A DNA stretch of 64,000 bases from Copromyces sp. CBS 386.78 (taxonomy: Eukaryota; Ascomycota; Sordariomycetes; Sordariales; Sordariaceae). Below, piece by piece: positions 22,301 to 31,533 of the stretch. The notes beneath the pieces are model-generated. The model was not told the origin of the DNA, ran no database searches, and saw only the letters and a list, made by a program, of their open reading frames with translations. Position 1 is the first letter of the stretch. Each line of letters opens with the position of its first letter. The stretch spans positions 558,001 through 622,000 of the forward strand of contig MU839081.1 in NCBI GenBank assembly GCA_030685235.1, written 5' to 3'. The position numbers and the translations under genes are program-made.

Positions 22301-23250
22301 TTCTATTTAAAAAGTTAGGAATTACTTTAAAATTATTATCGGTTTTCTATAAAGAAATTAATAGTTAGACCGAACGTATTAATGCTAAATTAAAGCGTTT
22401 CTTTCGTACCTATATTAATTGGGCTTAAGACAATTAGGTCGATTAGTTACCCCTAATAAAATTCGTAAGTAATAACGTATATTTAAATAATACCGGCGTA
22501 TTTCCGTTCTTTATAAATTATAATTTTTACCCTCGGATAGGAATCGAGCCCGCTTAACTATACTTATTAAAGCTTTTTAAAATATAATGGGTAGAATACT
22601 TTAAAGTTAATGAAATCGCCGACCGGTTTAATATAATATTAAATAAAATTATTGCTATAATTAAGAGTAATTAAATATAATATAAGGAAATTGCTAACGA
22701 AAGACGGTCTAATACGTTGAAATATTATATTAACGATAAAATTTTATTTAATATAACTAATTTTATATTGGGCCGCTTGTAAGCTAAGCTTACGCTATTA
22801 TAGGAAGGGCCTTTCAAAATTGTAAAAGTAAATAGCTACTATATTATATTAAAATTCCCTATTAATATAAAATATAACCGCACTTTCTATATTAGTATAA
22901 TAAAATTTTAAAATTATTAAGGGATCCCCGGGTAAGATAAGACCTAAAATATTCGAATAAATAACGGGCAAATTATAAAACGAATAAACGACGTTAAAAA
23001 TATAATTAAATAATTTTACGAAATTATTGATAATTATCGTTTTAATATAAAAAATAGTAAATAGGAATATTGGGTAATTTGGGGAAGCCCCTATAATCTT
23101 ATTTAATAATTATAAAAAAATGTAGAATATTATATTGACGACTTTAAAAAGTTTTACAATAATAATTTTAATATATTAGTATTACTACGATAGATCGCGG
23201 ACGAGAAATGTCGTTATAGAATTAAGAAGGTTCTAAAGAAAGCCGGTAGG
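16380..23250 (+). pseudogene. gag-pol relic of the Ty3/Gypsy element
   Basis: Readable landmarks along the plus strand: a zinc-knuckle remnant at about 17800-17865 (CKYRKEKYIIRNY, spacing of CX2CX4HX4C with Cys and His codons turned to Tyr); a protease active-site remnant INSG at about 18313-18324 (Asp to Asn); reverse transcriptase at about 20400-20820 with PFG near 20630 and VYLNNIFVYS in place of YLDD; RNase H at about 21170-21400; integrase at about 21840-22500 with IVDYLIK, VSDCN and the SQTERINAKLKRF block; and a chromodomain-like remnant with EYWVIWGSPYN at about 22990-23200. All catalytic losses seen are the kind RIP makes. Boundaries are approximate. Confidence 0.85.
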
Positions 23251-23436
23251 ACGGACTAACCGCTGGAAAAAATAAGTATAATACTAATAATATAGTAATT
23301 ACTACGTTACTAAGAGGGTAAGGTAGCAGCTTAAAAAAGAAAGTAAAAATAATATAAAAGGGTAAATAATAAATATTATAAAAGAGATTAAAAAAGGGAA
23401 ATATTTTTACCCTAAGGGTATTTTAGGCGAGGGAAA

Positions 23437-23793
23437 TATTATAGGGTTATTTATAATTAATTAACCGTCCTATATCGCTACTTTTACTACAATAATAGTT
23501 ACCGGGTTAATAGTATACTCTAATTAGTTGTAGAGACCTAGTATAGTAAATACGGCTAAACGTATTTAATATCTAATTAGCTACGGTTGTTAGCCTACCC
23601 CTATCGCTAAAGCTACATAGACTATACTAGCCTATAGGATGATCTATAGGATAATCTATAGGATGACTAGGCTGCACGGGCTATATGCTCACTGTATATA
23701 GATGGCCATCAGGGCTCCCCTAGATAGCTTCCTCTTCCTCGTGCAATTACGAATGTCTTTACAGATACCTAACGTTCGCCTTGCCCCGTGATA
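23437..23793 (+). repeat. 3' long terminal repeat (357 bp)
   Basis: Starts TATTATAGGG and ends GTGATA. Its first half is RIP-mutated compared with the 5' LTR, while its last 130-200 bases keep many CpA/TpG sites (for example GCTGCACGGGC and GGCCATCAGGG) that are lost in the 5' copy. Followed by AAGGG, the right target-site copy. Confidence 0.92.
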
Positions 23794-23801
23794 AAGGGGA
23801 A

Positions 23802-23934
23802 GCCTTATATATATATAGTACTATGCTAATTTACCTTCTTTAATTCGGATTTTATTTATTTATTCGCGGGTAATAGGATAATACGGCTTTAGCTCGGTTT
23901 AGGATTTATATACGATTTACGGTTTAGAAGCGTA
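23802..23934 (+). repeat. Direct repeat copy B beside the retrotransposon
   Basis: Partner of 15783-15914 in the same orientation, starting a few bases after the right target duplication of the retrotransposon. What the repeat belongs to is unclear: a terminal repeat of another element or a duplicated part of the host element are both possible. Confidence 0.7.
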
Positions 23935-25367
23935 ATATAGGGGGTAGGGAGGATAGGAAATAATAAAAAAGAAAGAAAAAAAATAAAAGAAAAAGATAAA
24001 AAATAAAAAAAAATATTTGATATATTTTTTATAATCCTTCTTTTAGTAGGGTTTAATATACTTTTAAAAATAAATTTAGGTTTTAATTATTAAACCCCAT
24101 TTATAAATATATACAGAATAAGGGTAGTTTACTACTTATTCTATCCGTTTCGGTTGGTTTTACTAGTAATAGTATTATTATTTCTAATATTATATATAGT
24201 ACCTTTAATAAATTCGTAAAGTATAAAAATTTCGTTGAAATTAATAATAAATTATTTATTAACCTATAATAAAAGAGAAATTAATTAGTAATAAAAATAA
24301 TAATAATAATAGAAAAGATAGGAAATAATATATTTACTTTGCGGGGAGTAGGCGGGCTATAGATTAGGCGGTTAATATTTATAATTATAAATTTAATAGT
24401 ATTTCGTCGAATAAATTTAAGGAAATTAATTATTAAACGAAGATAATCCTTTAATAATTTTGAAGATTGTTATATAACCCGACGAAGAGAAATATTATAA
24501 TAGCGTATAAACCTTTTAAACTAACCGGTTAAAAATAAGAAGTCCGTTTCTAGGCGCCTAATCAATTTATAAAAGTATTTTTAGGCCAATAATTTAAATT
24601 AATTAATACGTACAACTTTATTTAATTTTCGTTTATTAATAAAGTTAATAAAAATTTTCTCTTCGATTTTTAACTATTTCGGTTGGAAAGGAAACGGCGT
24701 ACTATAGATAATTTCGTTTTTATATACTTATTAGTATTAAATAATCGTATATAGAATTTTGAAGTAGACTACGGCTTTACGGTAGAAAGGTCGGCGTTTA
24801 TTTAGTAAGGGTATTTATTCCTCCCTATTAACAATAATATTAAATTTGGGATGGAAAAGCTTTTGGGAGCGGGGTTTATATTTAGAGGTATTTTCTTTAT
24901 TTATAAAATAATAAAAAAGGTAATTGAAGACGGGAATTTTTATATTGCGATTATAAGTACGTTCGATCCTTTTTTTAGGAGGCGGATAATTGTAAATTCG
25001 TTTATAATATTATTAATAGAAGGGTTTAATTTTAGGATTGAATATTAGGCGGGAGGTAATACTATTATAAAATTAGCGGAATTCGTCGTCCGAATTAGAG
25101 GAGAAAGATATATTAGTAGATAAAAATAGATAAAATAAATTTAATAATATTTTATCGATATAAGAGGTTTAGGTAGTAGGAGGGGTAGGGAAGCGAGTTG
25201 TACGATAAAATATAGTAGTTAGGGATAGTAGTAATAGTAATAATATAAATTGAAATTTGAAATAGAATTTACTTTACGGTCGGTCGGGTTTTTAACGACT
25301 TTGCGATAGGAATTTTGGGAAGTTTAGGGATTTTTATAGCGGTGAATTTAGGGTATTTAAAATGAGG
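23935..25367. other. RIP-mutated AT-rich sequence, contents not identified
   Basis: About 1.4 kb with stops in all frames. One short open stretch on the plus strand (24851-25048) starts with ATG, but its hydrophobic Ile/Phe-rich reading is what RIP-mutated DNA gives by chance. It may belong to the outer element, yet I can name no domain. Confidence 0.5.
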
Positions 25368-25766
25368 ATGTCTATTCGTACTGTTGGAAACGTCTTGTCG
25401 CACTGTAGTCTAAAAGAGAAACCTTTAAGTAACTTATATAAATGAAGTCCGATAATAGTAAAAAGTAGCTCATAATTTTTGTCATTTTCTATAGTATTTT
25501 TGAGTACTCCTCTTGTATATATATCCACTATATTAATCTTTCTTTTTGTGGAAAATAGGATTTCCAAAGTTAAAAACCTCAACCTATAAAGGCTATACCT
25601 TCTAAAGTCCGTGCGGAGGTATAACGATAGTATTAAAATTAGATAAAATTCTAGGAGTATAAATATAGAATTCTCTTACTTATAAGCCTAGATTTCATAA
25701 AGTTACACTTAATTAACCTTTTAGACTACAGTGCAATAAGACGTTTTCAACAGTACGAATAGACAT
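25368..25766. mobile_element. 399-bp inverted-repeat (MITE-like) element
   Basis: Arms 25368-25416 and 25718-25766 are 49-base inverted repeats with 46 matches. The three mismatches are all transitions of the RIP kind. Ends read ATGTCTATTCGTACTGTTG. The interior of about 300 bp has no gene and is visibly less AT-rich and less RIP-altered than its surroundings, fitting a later insertion or a length near the lower limit for RIP. A clear target duplication was not found. Confidence 0.75.
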
Positions 25767-26112
25767 TCTTTTTAAAATTTACTTTTTTAATAAAAGATTA
25801 TATTACGATCGATAATTTAGTATTATAGTATTATTTAATTAATTAATAATACTAGTAATATAGGGGTATAAATTAAAATTGTAAAAAGTAGTTGTAAGAA
25901 GAAGGAGGATAAGGGTGGGGAGGTTGGGCGAAATTTTATAAAATTATTAGTACGGGGAGTACGGATATTAGGGTTAATTATAATAGTTAGCGCGTATTAG
26001 TAAGGGTTATTAACCTCGCTTAATTGTACGGTACTTCGTTTATATATTTAGATTAGGAAGTATAGGACCGCCAAATGGTTTTAGATGATTATGTGGGGCC
26101 GCTAAACCTATT

Positions 26113-26146
26113 CGAGTAAAATCAAATTGAGTGAGTGTATACGGTA
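26113..26146 (-). repeat. Right terminal inverted repeat of the nested block
   Basis: Exact reverse complement of 13864-13897 over 34 bases, located where base composition returns to normal. Confidence 0.9.
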
Positions 26147-27016
26147 GTGACTATCAACTGAGAGCAGAGCTTGCGAGCTTGCGAGTCTGTTGGAGAGAGG
26201 CAAGGAGGGGGAGGGGAGTCCCAGGAGAACCATGTCGGCGTCAGCGAATTGTCAAGAAAAGCCAAGCAAAGATGGCGCTGAACGGAAGTGGAACCTCGGT
26301 TCATTATCTATGATGGTGTGGTGGATGTGGTCTGTTGCTGTCGTTTGGCTATTGAGCGGGAGTTGTGTGGGAAAGAAGGAAAAAGGGATGGAGATGGTGG
26401 TGAAGGAAGAAAAGATAAATAGGAACGATGATGGCCTTCTTGAACGTGTGTATTTCTTAAGATTGATAGCAGGGTCTTTTGGGAGTTTAACGGGAATACA
26501 AGTTAAGAAAATCTTAGGTCTCATTTGTCTTGCCAGCTCACAGCTATCTGTGTACTCAGACGACTACTACCTACTTTTTCTGTTGTCTTCAACGAAGTCT
26601 TTATCTCGCCCCCTTTTAACCTCCCCCAGCCTCTCTCTCTCTCTCCACACCCACTCATCACCGGATTCCCTTCTCCAACGGTTCGGTACATCTCCCAGCA
26701 GCCTCTCCCCGCATTGCAACCTGCGTGGCGGGTCCTTCCAAGTTTGGACCAGATCGATTCTACGTATCTTCAAACATTAACCCCCCCCCTTCGCCGGTTC
26801 ATTCGACTCGATCTTCACCTATACCATCTCATATCCATCGGGCCCCCCCTTCCCCGTCTCATACATACTTTATCCTATCTCTTCCCTCTTCCTCTTCGAC
26901 GCTTAATATCTGAGTGTCTCCCTCATACCAACCGATCATATTCACCGAGGGTCTCAATACATCACAACCTCCACAACTCAACGGGCCTCACCAACAGCAA
27001 ACAACCACCGCCCAAA
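26147..27016 (+). promoter_or_regulatory. Upstream region and leader of the MFS transporter gene
   Basis: This 870-bp stretch separates the transposon edge from the transporter ATG. From about 26570 it is strongly pyrimidine-rich (CTCTCTCT, CCCCCCC), as in fungal promoters and leaders. The transporter frame stays open upstream to 26525, but with low-complexity sequence that does not look like protein. Confidence 0.45.
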
Positions 27017-28754
27017 ATGGCCACCAACACCTACCCACCAGGTGGTGACCCCGGCGTCCTAGACGTCGAAACCAAGGCCTCAGCCTACCACGCCGAAAAG
27101 GCCCCCTCCGCCTCCGACAGCTCCGCCCCCAACGTCGAGGCCGTCACGGGCACCGGTAAGACGGGGCACGCCCGACCGGAGGACTTCAACATGTCCCCCG
27201 CCGAAGAGAAGCGCATCAAGCGGCACATCGACCGCCGCCTCGTCATGACGGTCGGCGCCATGTACTGCGTGTCGCTGATGGACCGGACCAACCTGGGCGC
27301 GGCCAACATCGCGGGCATGGGCAAGGAGCTGAAGCTCATCGACAACCGGTACTCGATCGTTTCGTTGGTCTTCTTTGTGACGTATGTCCTGTTCCAGCCG
27401 CCTAGTACCGTCATTTGCCGCAAGATTGGACCCAGGATTCATATGAGCGTCCTCACGACGCTGTGGGGATCGGTCATGATTGGTATGGGGTTTGTCAAGA
27501 ATTGGGAACAGTTGGCGGCGTTGAGAATCGTGTTGGGTGTTTTGGAGGCTGGTGAGTTTTTCTTCTTTTTTTCCTTTTTTATTACAGTGTCGACAATGAT
27601 ATGAGAAAAGACACTCGCATACCATGATGGCTCAACAACTAACATAACCCCCCAAAATAGGTTTCTTCCCCTCCTGCGTCTACCTCCTCTCCACCTGGTA
27701 CACGCGCTACGAAGTCGGCAAGCGTAACAGTGTCTTCTATCTGACGGGCTGCGTCGCCTCCGCCTTCGCGGGTATTCTCGCCTATGGCCTGATGCAGATG
27801 GGCGGCCTGGCCAATATCACCGGCTGGCGCTGGATCTTCATCATCGAGGGCGTCCTGACCTGCTTGTTGGGAATCGCCGGCTACTGGCTTCTCGTCGACT
27901 TCCCCGACTCGCCGCGCGCCACCTGGTCCTTCCTCTCCGCCCGCGACCGCGAGTGGGTGTGCGCGCGTGTGCAAGCCGACCGCGGCGACGTCGTGCCTCA
28001 GAAATTCGCCATCAGCAAGTACCTTGCGTCCGGCAAGGACTGGAAGATATGGGCGTACGCCATGATCTTCTTCAACACCACCACCATCAGCTACGCGCTC
28101 TCCTTCTTTTTGCCCGTCATCCTCAACACAGGCATGGGCTTCAACATTGCTCAATCCCAATGCCTGGTCGCTCCCCCCTACGCCTTCGCCGGCTTCATCA
28201 TGTTCGCCGGCGCGTGGGTTGGCGACAAGTACCGCATCCGTGGCCCCATCGTCGCCTTCAACGCCCTGCTGGCCGTCATCGGCGTGCCCATCATGGGGTT
28301 TGCTGCTAGCGCCAAGGTCCGCTACTTTGGCGTGTTCCTGGTCACCGCTGGCGCCAACTCGAACGTTCCCGCCGCGATGAGCTACCAGGCCAACAACATC
28401 CGCGGCCAGTGGAAGCGGGCGTTCTGCAGCGCTGCGTTCGTGTCCTTCGGTGGCATCGGCGGTATCGCTGGTAGCTTGGTCTTTAGAGAGCAGGATAAGC
28501 TCACGGGATACAAGCCCGGTCTGTATGCGTGCATTGCGACCAGTCTGTTGACGCTGGTGCTTGTCGCTTGCTTGACTGTTTCTTTCTGGAGGGAGAATAA
28601 GAAGGCGGAGAGGGGTGAGAAGGAGTTGGAGGCTGATGATGTGAGTTTCTCCCTTAGCCTTTTTTGCCCCTTAATGTTGAAGGTTGAACTCTTGACTAAT
28701 ATTTGTTCTTCTCTACAGGACGATGCCCAACCTGGATTCCGCTACACCTATTAA
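27017..28754 (+). CDS. MFS transporter, anion:cation symporter (Dal5/Tna1-type) family
   Basis: Three exons: 27017-27551, 27661-28640 and 28719-28754 (introns GTGAGT...AATAG, 109 bp, and GTGAGT...TACAG, 78 bp), giving 516 aa. The start ATGGCC sits in CAAAATGG context. The first 70 residues are a hydrophilic cytosolic tail. Then about 12 membrane segments follow, with the ACS-family marks: RRLVMTVGAMYCVSLMDRTNLGAANIAGM in TM1, VTYVLFQPPSTVICRKIGPR in TM2-loop, TGWRWIFIIEG before TM6, and ANNIRGQWKRA in the second half. Members import allantoate, nicotinate, pantothenate, biotin-type or other carboxylated compounds; the substrate here cannot be read off. The C-terminal tail is short and acidic. 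It is the first gene right of the transposon nest. Confidence 0.9.
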
Positions 28755-29157
28755 GTTTTTGTGCTTTCTGGATTTAATGTTAGTAATGATATGACCTTTG
28801 GATGATGATACCAGTTGGGTTTGGGTGGCTCAGCGATGAATGATCATGGGTTTGGAGTTTGGGTAATGAGGAGCTGTTTTACGATCGGAATGAGGTAGTC
28901 ATGGGTGAGGGTAATTCTGTTGAGACTTGATAGCACAGAGAGATGCACTCGACGCTACTAAGCGAGTTGTTCCCCCCTTTATCAGGGGGCAAATGAACAA
29001 AGTAAATACGTAACTTGAAGACTTTTGGGTGTAATTGGAGACGTGTAAAAATGATGTACAAACTGAGAATCAAAATGGGACGGTTTCGTACCTGTCTTTC
29101 CCTTCCCTCCATTTCTTTTCAAATCACCACACACACACACAACACACCTCCCCTACC

Positions 29158-31533
29158 CTACCGCCTCCCCAAATCCCTCCTAACCCTCCAAACCTTACTC
29201 CCCGCCGCCCTCCCCTGACTCCCATGCAACATCTCCACCCAAGGCTGCGCCTCCGACGTGCCATCATGCAATGCCTTCACCCTTTGCCATTCCGGCCTCT
29301 CCTCAACCTCATCCGCGCCCACCGATTCCGTCTCGTCACTGTCTTGGTCACCCTCCTCCCCATTAACATCATCAATCTCCATCTTCGCACCACCACCACT
29401 AACAGCAGCCATCTTGCTCCTAGCAACATCGGCATTGGCATTATTTCTCTCCCACTGGCTCCTATGTAAATCCTCCGCATACGCCCAGGAGGGGGTATCG
29501 AACCTGCCTGCTACCAGCACCAAATCTTGACCCTTTTCGGAGAGTACCTCAACAGGCAAAGGCGTCAAAAGCTGCAGCTCTCCTTTCAGGGTATCAATCC
29601 CCCTGACCAGCACCAGCCCCAGCACGCGCGAGTGGGACGGGGAAAGCGTTTTGCCTTGGGGGTTGGGGAGGTGGGGGAGAGATTCGCGGGGGGTTTTGCA
29701 GATTAGCAGGTCTGGTTTATTCTTGGACTGCTGGTGCTGTTGCATTGACTGCTGGCTCTGATGCTGTTCCTGTGGGAAAACGAGGAGGTCGGGAAAGTCC
29801 CTAAACGCACCAGCGCGGTCTTCAATTTTCACCAAAGCGAGAATCATGCCGTTTATGGCTTCTGCAAGCAGGTCTGGTGCAGGTTGGTGGTCGTAGCAGA
29901 GGATTCCCAGAAAGCCAGGGCGAGGGCCGCGGTAGCGGACACGCCAGGGGGGTAGATGAGTGAGTGGTGTTGGGGACCAGGTCGGGCCGGGGTGAGTTTG
30001 AATATGGTGCTGGCTTTGGCTTAGGCCCTGCTGCTGAGCAGTAAGAGAGGAAAAGAACAGGTGGAAGTAGGACATTGTTTGCATTGTGCGGAGGTGGAGG
30101 GCTGTTCTTGAGCTTCCTCCTCCCGAGGCTGCTGGGGTTGAGGCATCGACTGACGAGGATATTTGGCCCTGGGGTTGTTGGCTGGGGAGAGCAACGAAGG
30201 GGATTTTCTTGTCCTGACAGGCAGCTTTGAGGCCATCGACAGTCTCTTCGGGCCCGTCTTGAGACATGTAGACGACTTCGTTTGGCACGGTCTGGCGGAT
30301 TAGCTCAGATAGGATGTCGAGCCCGGTACCCTGAATCCAACCAGGGGTGTTGATGATGAGTGGAAGCTGGTTGAGCGAGGGGCTGGTCTTGTAAGTGTGG
30401 AAGAGATCGAGGGCGCAGGCGACAAAGTGGTCCGGGTCAAGACTGGGTGTGACGGAGGCAACGGTGTGGGCGCGTAGCTGGGCTGTTTTTGGGTCTAGGG
30501 CCGGGTGGCAGAAGGGAGGAGAGAGGTTTGGGCTGGATAGCTTGTTGAGAGAGATGACGGAGGGAGGTCCAAACTCGGGCTGACCGGGGTCGAGATCGAG
30601 GACAACTACCGGGGCCCAGGGCTGTCGTGCGAGTCCAGAGCCCGTTATCAGGCGGTTGGCCATGAGCCGCCCAACAGTGGACTTTCCAGATGATTTGGGG
30701 CCACTCAGAAAGACAACAGGCGTAACCTTTTTCTTGGAGTCCAGGACGTCCGATAGTTGCTTGTTCCATTCAGCGGGGGAGACCAACTCCTGAAGGCCGC
30801 CTTTCTTAGGGGCATCGTCCGAGGTGAAGATGATCTGGAAGGTAGGGGTGTCGTCCGACTCATTCCATAGCTTCCCAAACGCAGGGTTCAGGCTGGCGAG
30901 CTGTCTCAAGCTCCGGGCTCCTGGGTGTGGGTGCAACTCGATCGTTGCATCGCTCGTAATGCGGATGACGGGAAGAGCATGGCACAGAGGAGCATGAACC
31001 CAGTGAACGAGGTAAGACTTTGACAAGAAGGCTCCGGCAATCGTAAGCTCGCCTTCGCGGACCTTGATACCGTAGCTCCCCAGAACAACCAAACGCTCTC
31101 CATCGAGGAGCTTGAGAAGCATACGGCCGTTGGCCTTTGGTTGGATGGTCGTCTGGCTCAACCTCTGAGACGAATAGTAGATTATCCTCCTTCGGCCTGT
31201 CGGGATTGGTTCTGAAAGATTCGGGAATTGTGATTTCGCCTGACGACCATCATCTCTTCCTTCGGCTGGTGCTTCGTCCTTGGGCCCCTGCTTCCTTTTC
31301 CTTGGACGCGCTGCCGGCTTCTCGTCCGCATCATCGGAAGGTTCCTGTTTCTGAGCCTGCAGTGCCTTTCTGAAGTTGTCTCTCGTAAAGAAGGACTTGC
31401 CGGATGTGTTGCGGTCAATGATATCATCGCTGTTGTTGTTGTTGTCGTCGTCGTCGTCGTCGTCAACATTGGGAGTAGTGGCGGCAGCAGCTGACAAGCC
31501 TAAAAGCTTTTGTCGAGCAGCGAAAGCACTCAT
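29158..31533 (-). CDS. grc3: Polynucleotide 5'-hydroxyl kinase GRC3 (NOL9 family)
   Basis: Single exon, 791 residues from ATG 31533 (MSAFAARQKLLGL); the frame is open further upstream, but that part is leader-like. N-terminal about 120 residues are acidic and basic low complexity. The core has the CLP1/GRC3 kinase pattern: a beta-rich domain (LLDGERLVVLGSYGIKVREG), Walker A GPKSSGKST at about 278-286, VVLDLDPGQPEFG at about 310-322, and INTPGWIQGTGLDIL at about 395. The enzyme phosphorylates 5'-OH RNA ends and, with LAS1, processes ITS2 of pre-rRNA; it acts in the nucleolus. Poly-Gln-rich and Ser-rich inserts occur after the kinase domain, and the product is longer than the yeast protein (about 630 aa). 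It is convergent with the MFS gene (about 400 bp) and divergent from RPA34. Confidence 0.92.
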   Translation of the reverse strand: MSAFAARQKLLGLSAAAATTPNVDDDDDDDNNNNSDDIIDRNTSGKSFFTRDNFRKALQAQKQEPSDDADEKPAARPRKRKQGPKDEAPAEGRDDGRQAKSQFPNLSEPIPTGRRRIIYYSSQRLSQTTIQPKANGRMLLKLLDGERLVVLGSYGIKVREGELTIAGAFLSKSYLVHWVHAPLCHALPVIRITSDATIELHPHPGARSLRQLASLNPAFGKLWNESDDTPTFQIIFTSDDAPKKGGLQELVSPAEWNKQLSDVLDSKKKVTPVVFLSGPKSSGKSTVGRLMANRLITGSGLARQPWAPVVVLDLDPGQPEFGPPSVISLNKLSSPNLSPPFCHPALDPKTAQLRAHTVASVTPSLDPDHFVACALDLFHTYKTSPSLNQLPLIINTPGWIQGTGLDILSELIRQTVPNEVVYMSQDGPEETVDGLKAACQDKKIPFVALPSQQPQGQISSSVDASTPAASGGGSSRTALHLRTMQTMSYFHLFFSSLTAQQQGLSQSQHHIQTHPGPTWSPTPLTHLPPWRVRYRGPRPGFLGILCYDHQPAPDLLAEAINGMILALVKIEDRAGAFRDFPDLLVFPQEQHQSQQSMQQHQQSKNKPDLLICKTPRESLPHLPNPQGKTLSPSHSRVLGLVLVRGIDTLKGELQLLTPLPVEVLSEKGQDLVLVAGRFDTPSWAYAEDLHRSQWERNNANADVARSKMAAVSGGGAKMEIDDVNGEEGDQDSDETESVGADEVEERPEWQRVKALHDGTSEAQPWVEMLHGSQGRAAGSKVWRVRRDLGRR

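Larger units (their letters stand above)
15961..23793 (+). mobile_element. Ty3/Gypsy LTR retrotransposon (chromovirus-like), RIP-inactivated
   Basis: A structurally complete element of 7,833 bp: two 357-bp LTRs, a purine tract (AGGCGAGGGAAA, 23425-23436) directly before the 3' LTR, and target duplications AAGAG (15956-15960) and AAGGG (23794-23798) that differ by one G-to-A. The order of relics inside is gag, protease, reverse transcriptase, RNase H, integrase, chromodomain-like segment, which places it in Ty3/Gypsy. Every frame is interrupted many times, so no protein can be made. The equal LTR lengths say that the element entered as one piece and was altered only by point changes. Confidence 0.92.
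13864..26146. mobile_element. Large TA-flanked inverted-repeat element forming a nested, RIP-mutated transposon block
   Basis: The AT-rich block is bounded by a perfect 34-base inverted repeat: 13864-13897 and 26113-26146. The outermost TA on each side would be the target duplication; the repeat then starts CCGTATACACTCACTCAATT. The next bases outward differ (G versus C on the same strand sense), which fixes the edge. Inside are a DDE transposase relic (minus), a 7.8-kb LTR retrotransposon with its own target duplication, and a 399-bp inverted-repeat element. Removing the two insertions leaves about 4 kb for the outer element. Base composition changes sharply within 150 bp of each end. The alternative is two separate short elements in opposite orientation that happen to flank the block. 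Confidence 0.55.

Noticed and set aside
24851..25048. A 65-codon hydrophobic open frame in the AT-rich block
   Set aside because: RIP-mutated DNA gives Ile/Phe/Tyr-rich readings by chance; no neighbours in frame and no domain.
13900..26100. The AT-rich block as a centromere core or mitochondrial DNA insert
   Set aside because: It contains ordered retrotransposon relics with LTRs and RIP-type changes, and is only 12 kb between gene-rich arms; no mitochondrial gene is recognisable.
13864..26146. The block as a Starship giant element
   Set aside because: No tyrosine-recombinase captain gene or cargo genes are seen; the TA-flanked terminal repeat and DDE relic point to a pogo-type transposon.
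26190..26780. A 196-codon open frame upstream of the MFS transporter
   Set aside because: Low-complexity, pyrimidine-rich leader without a domain; the transporter begins at 27017 in another frame.
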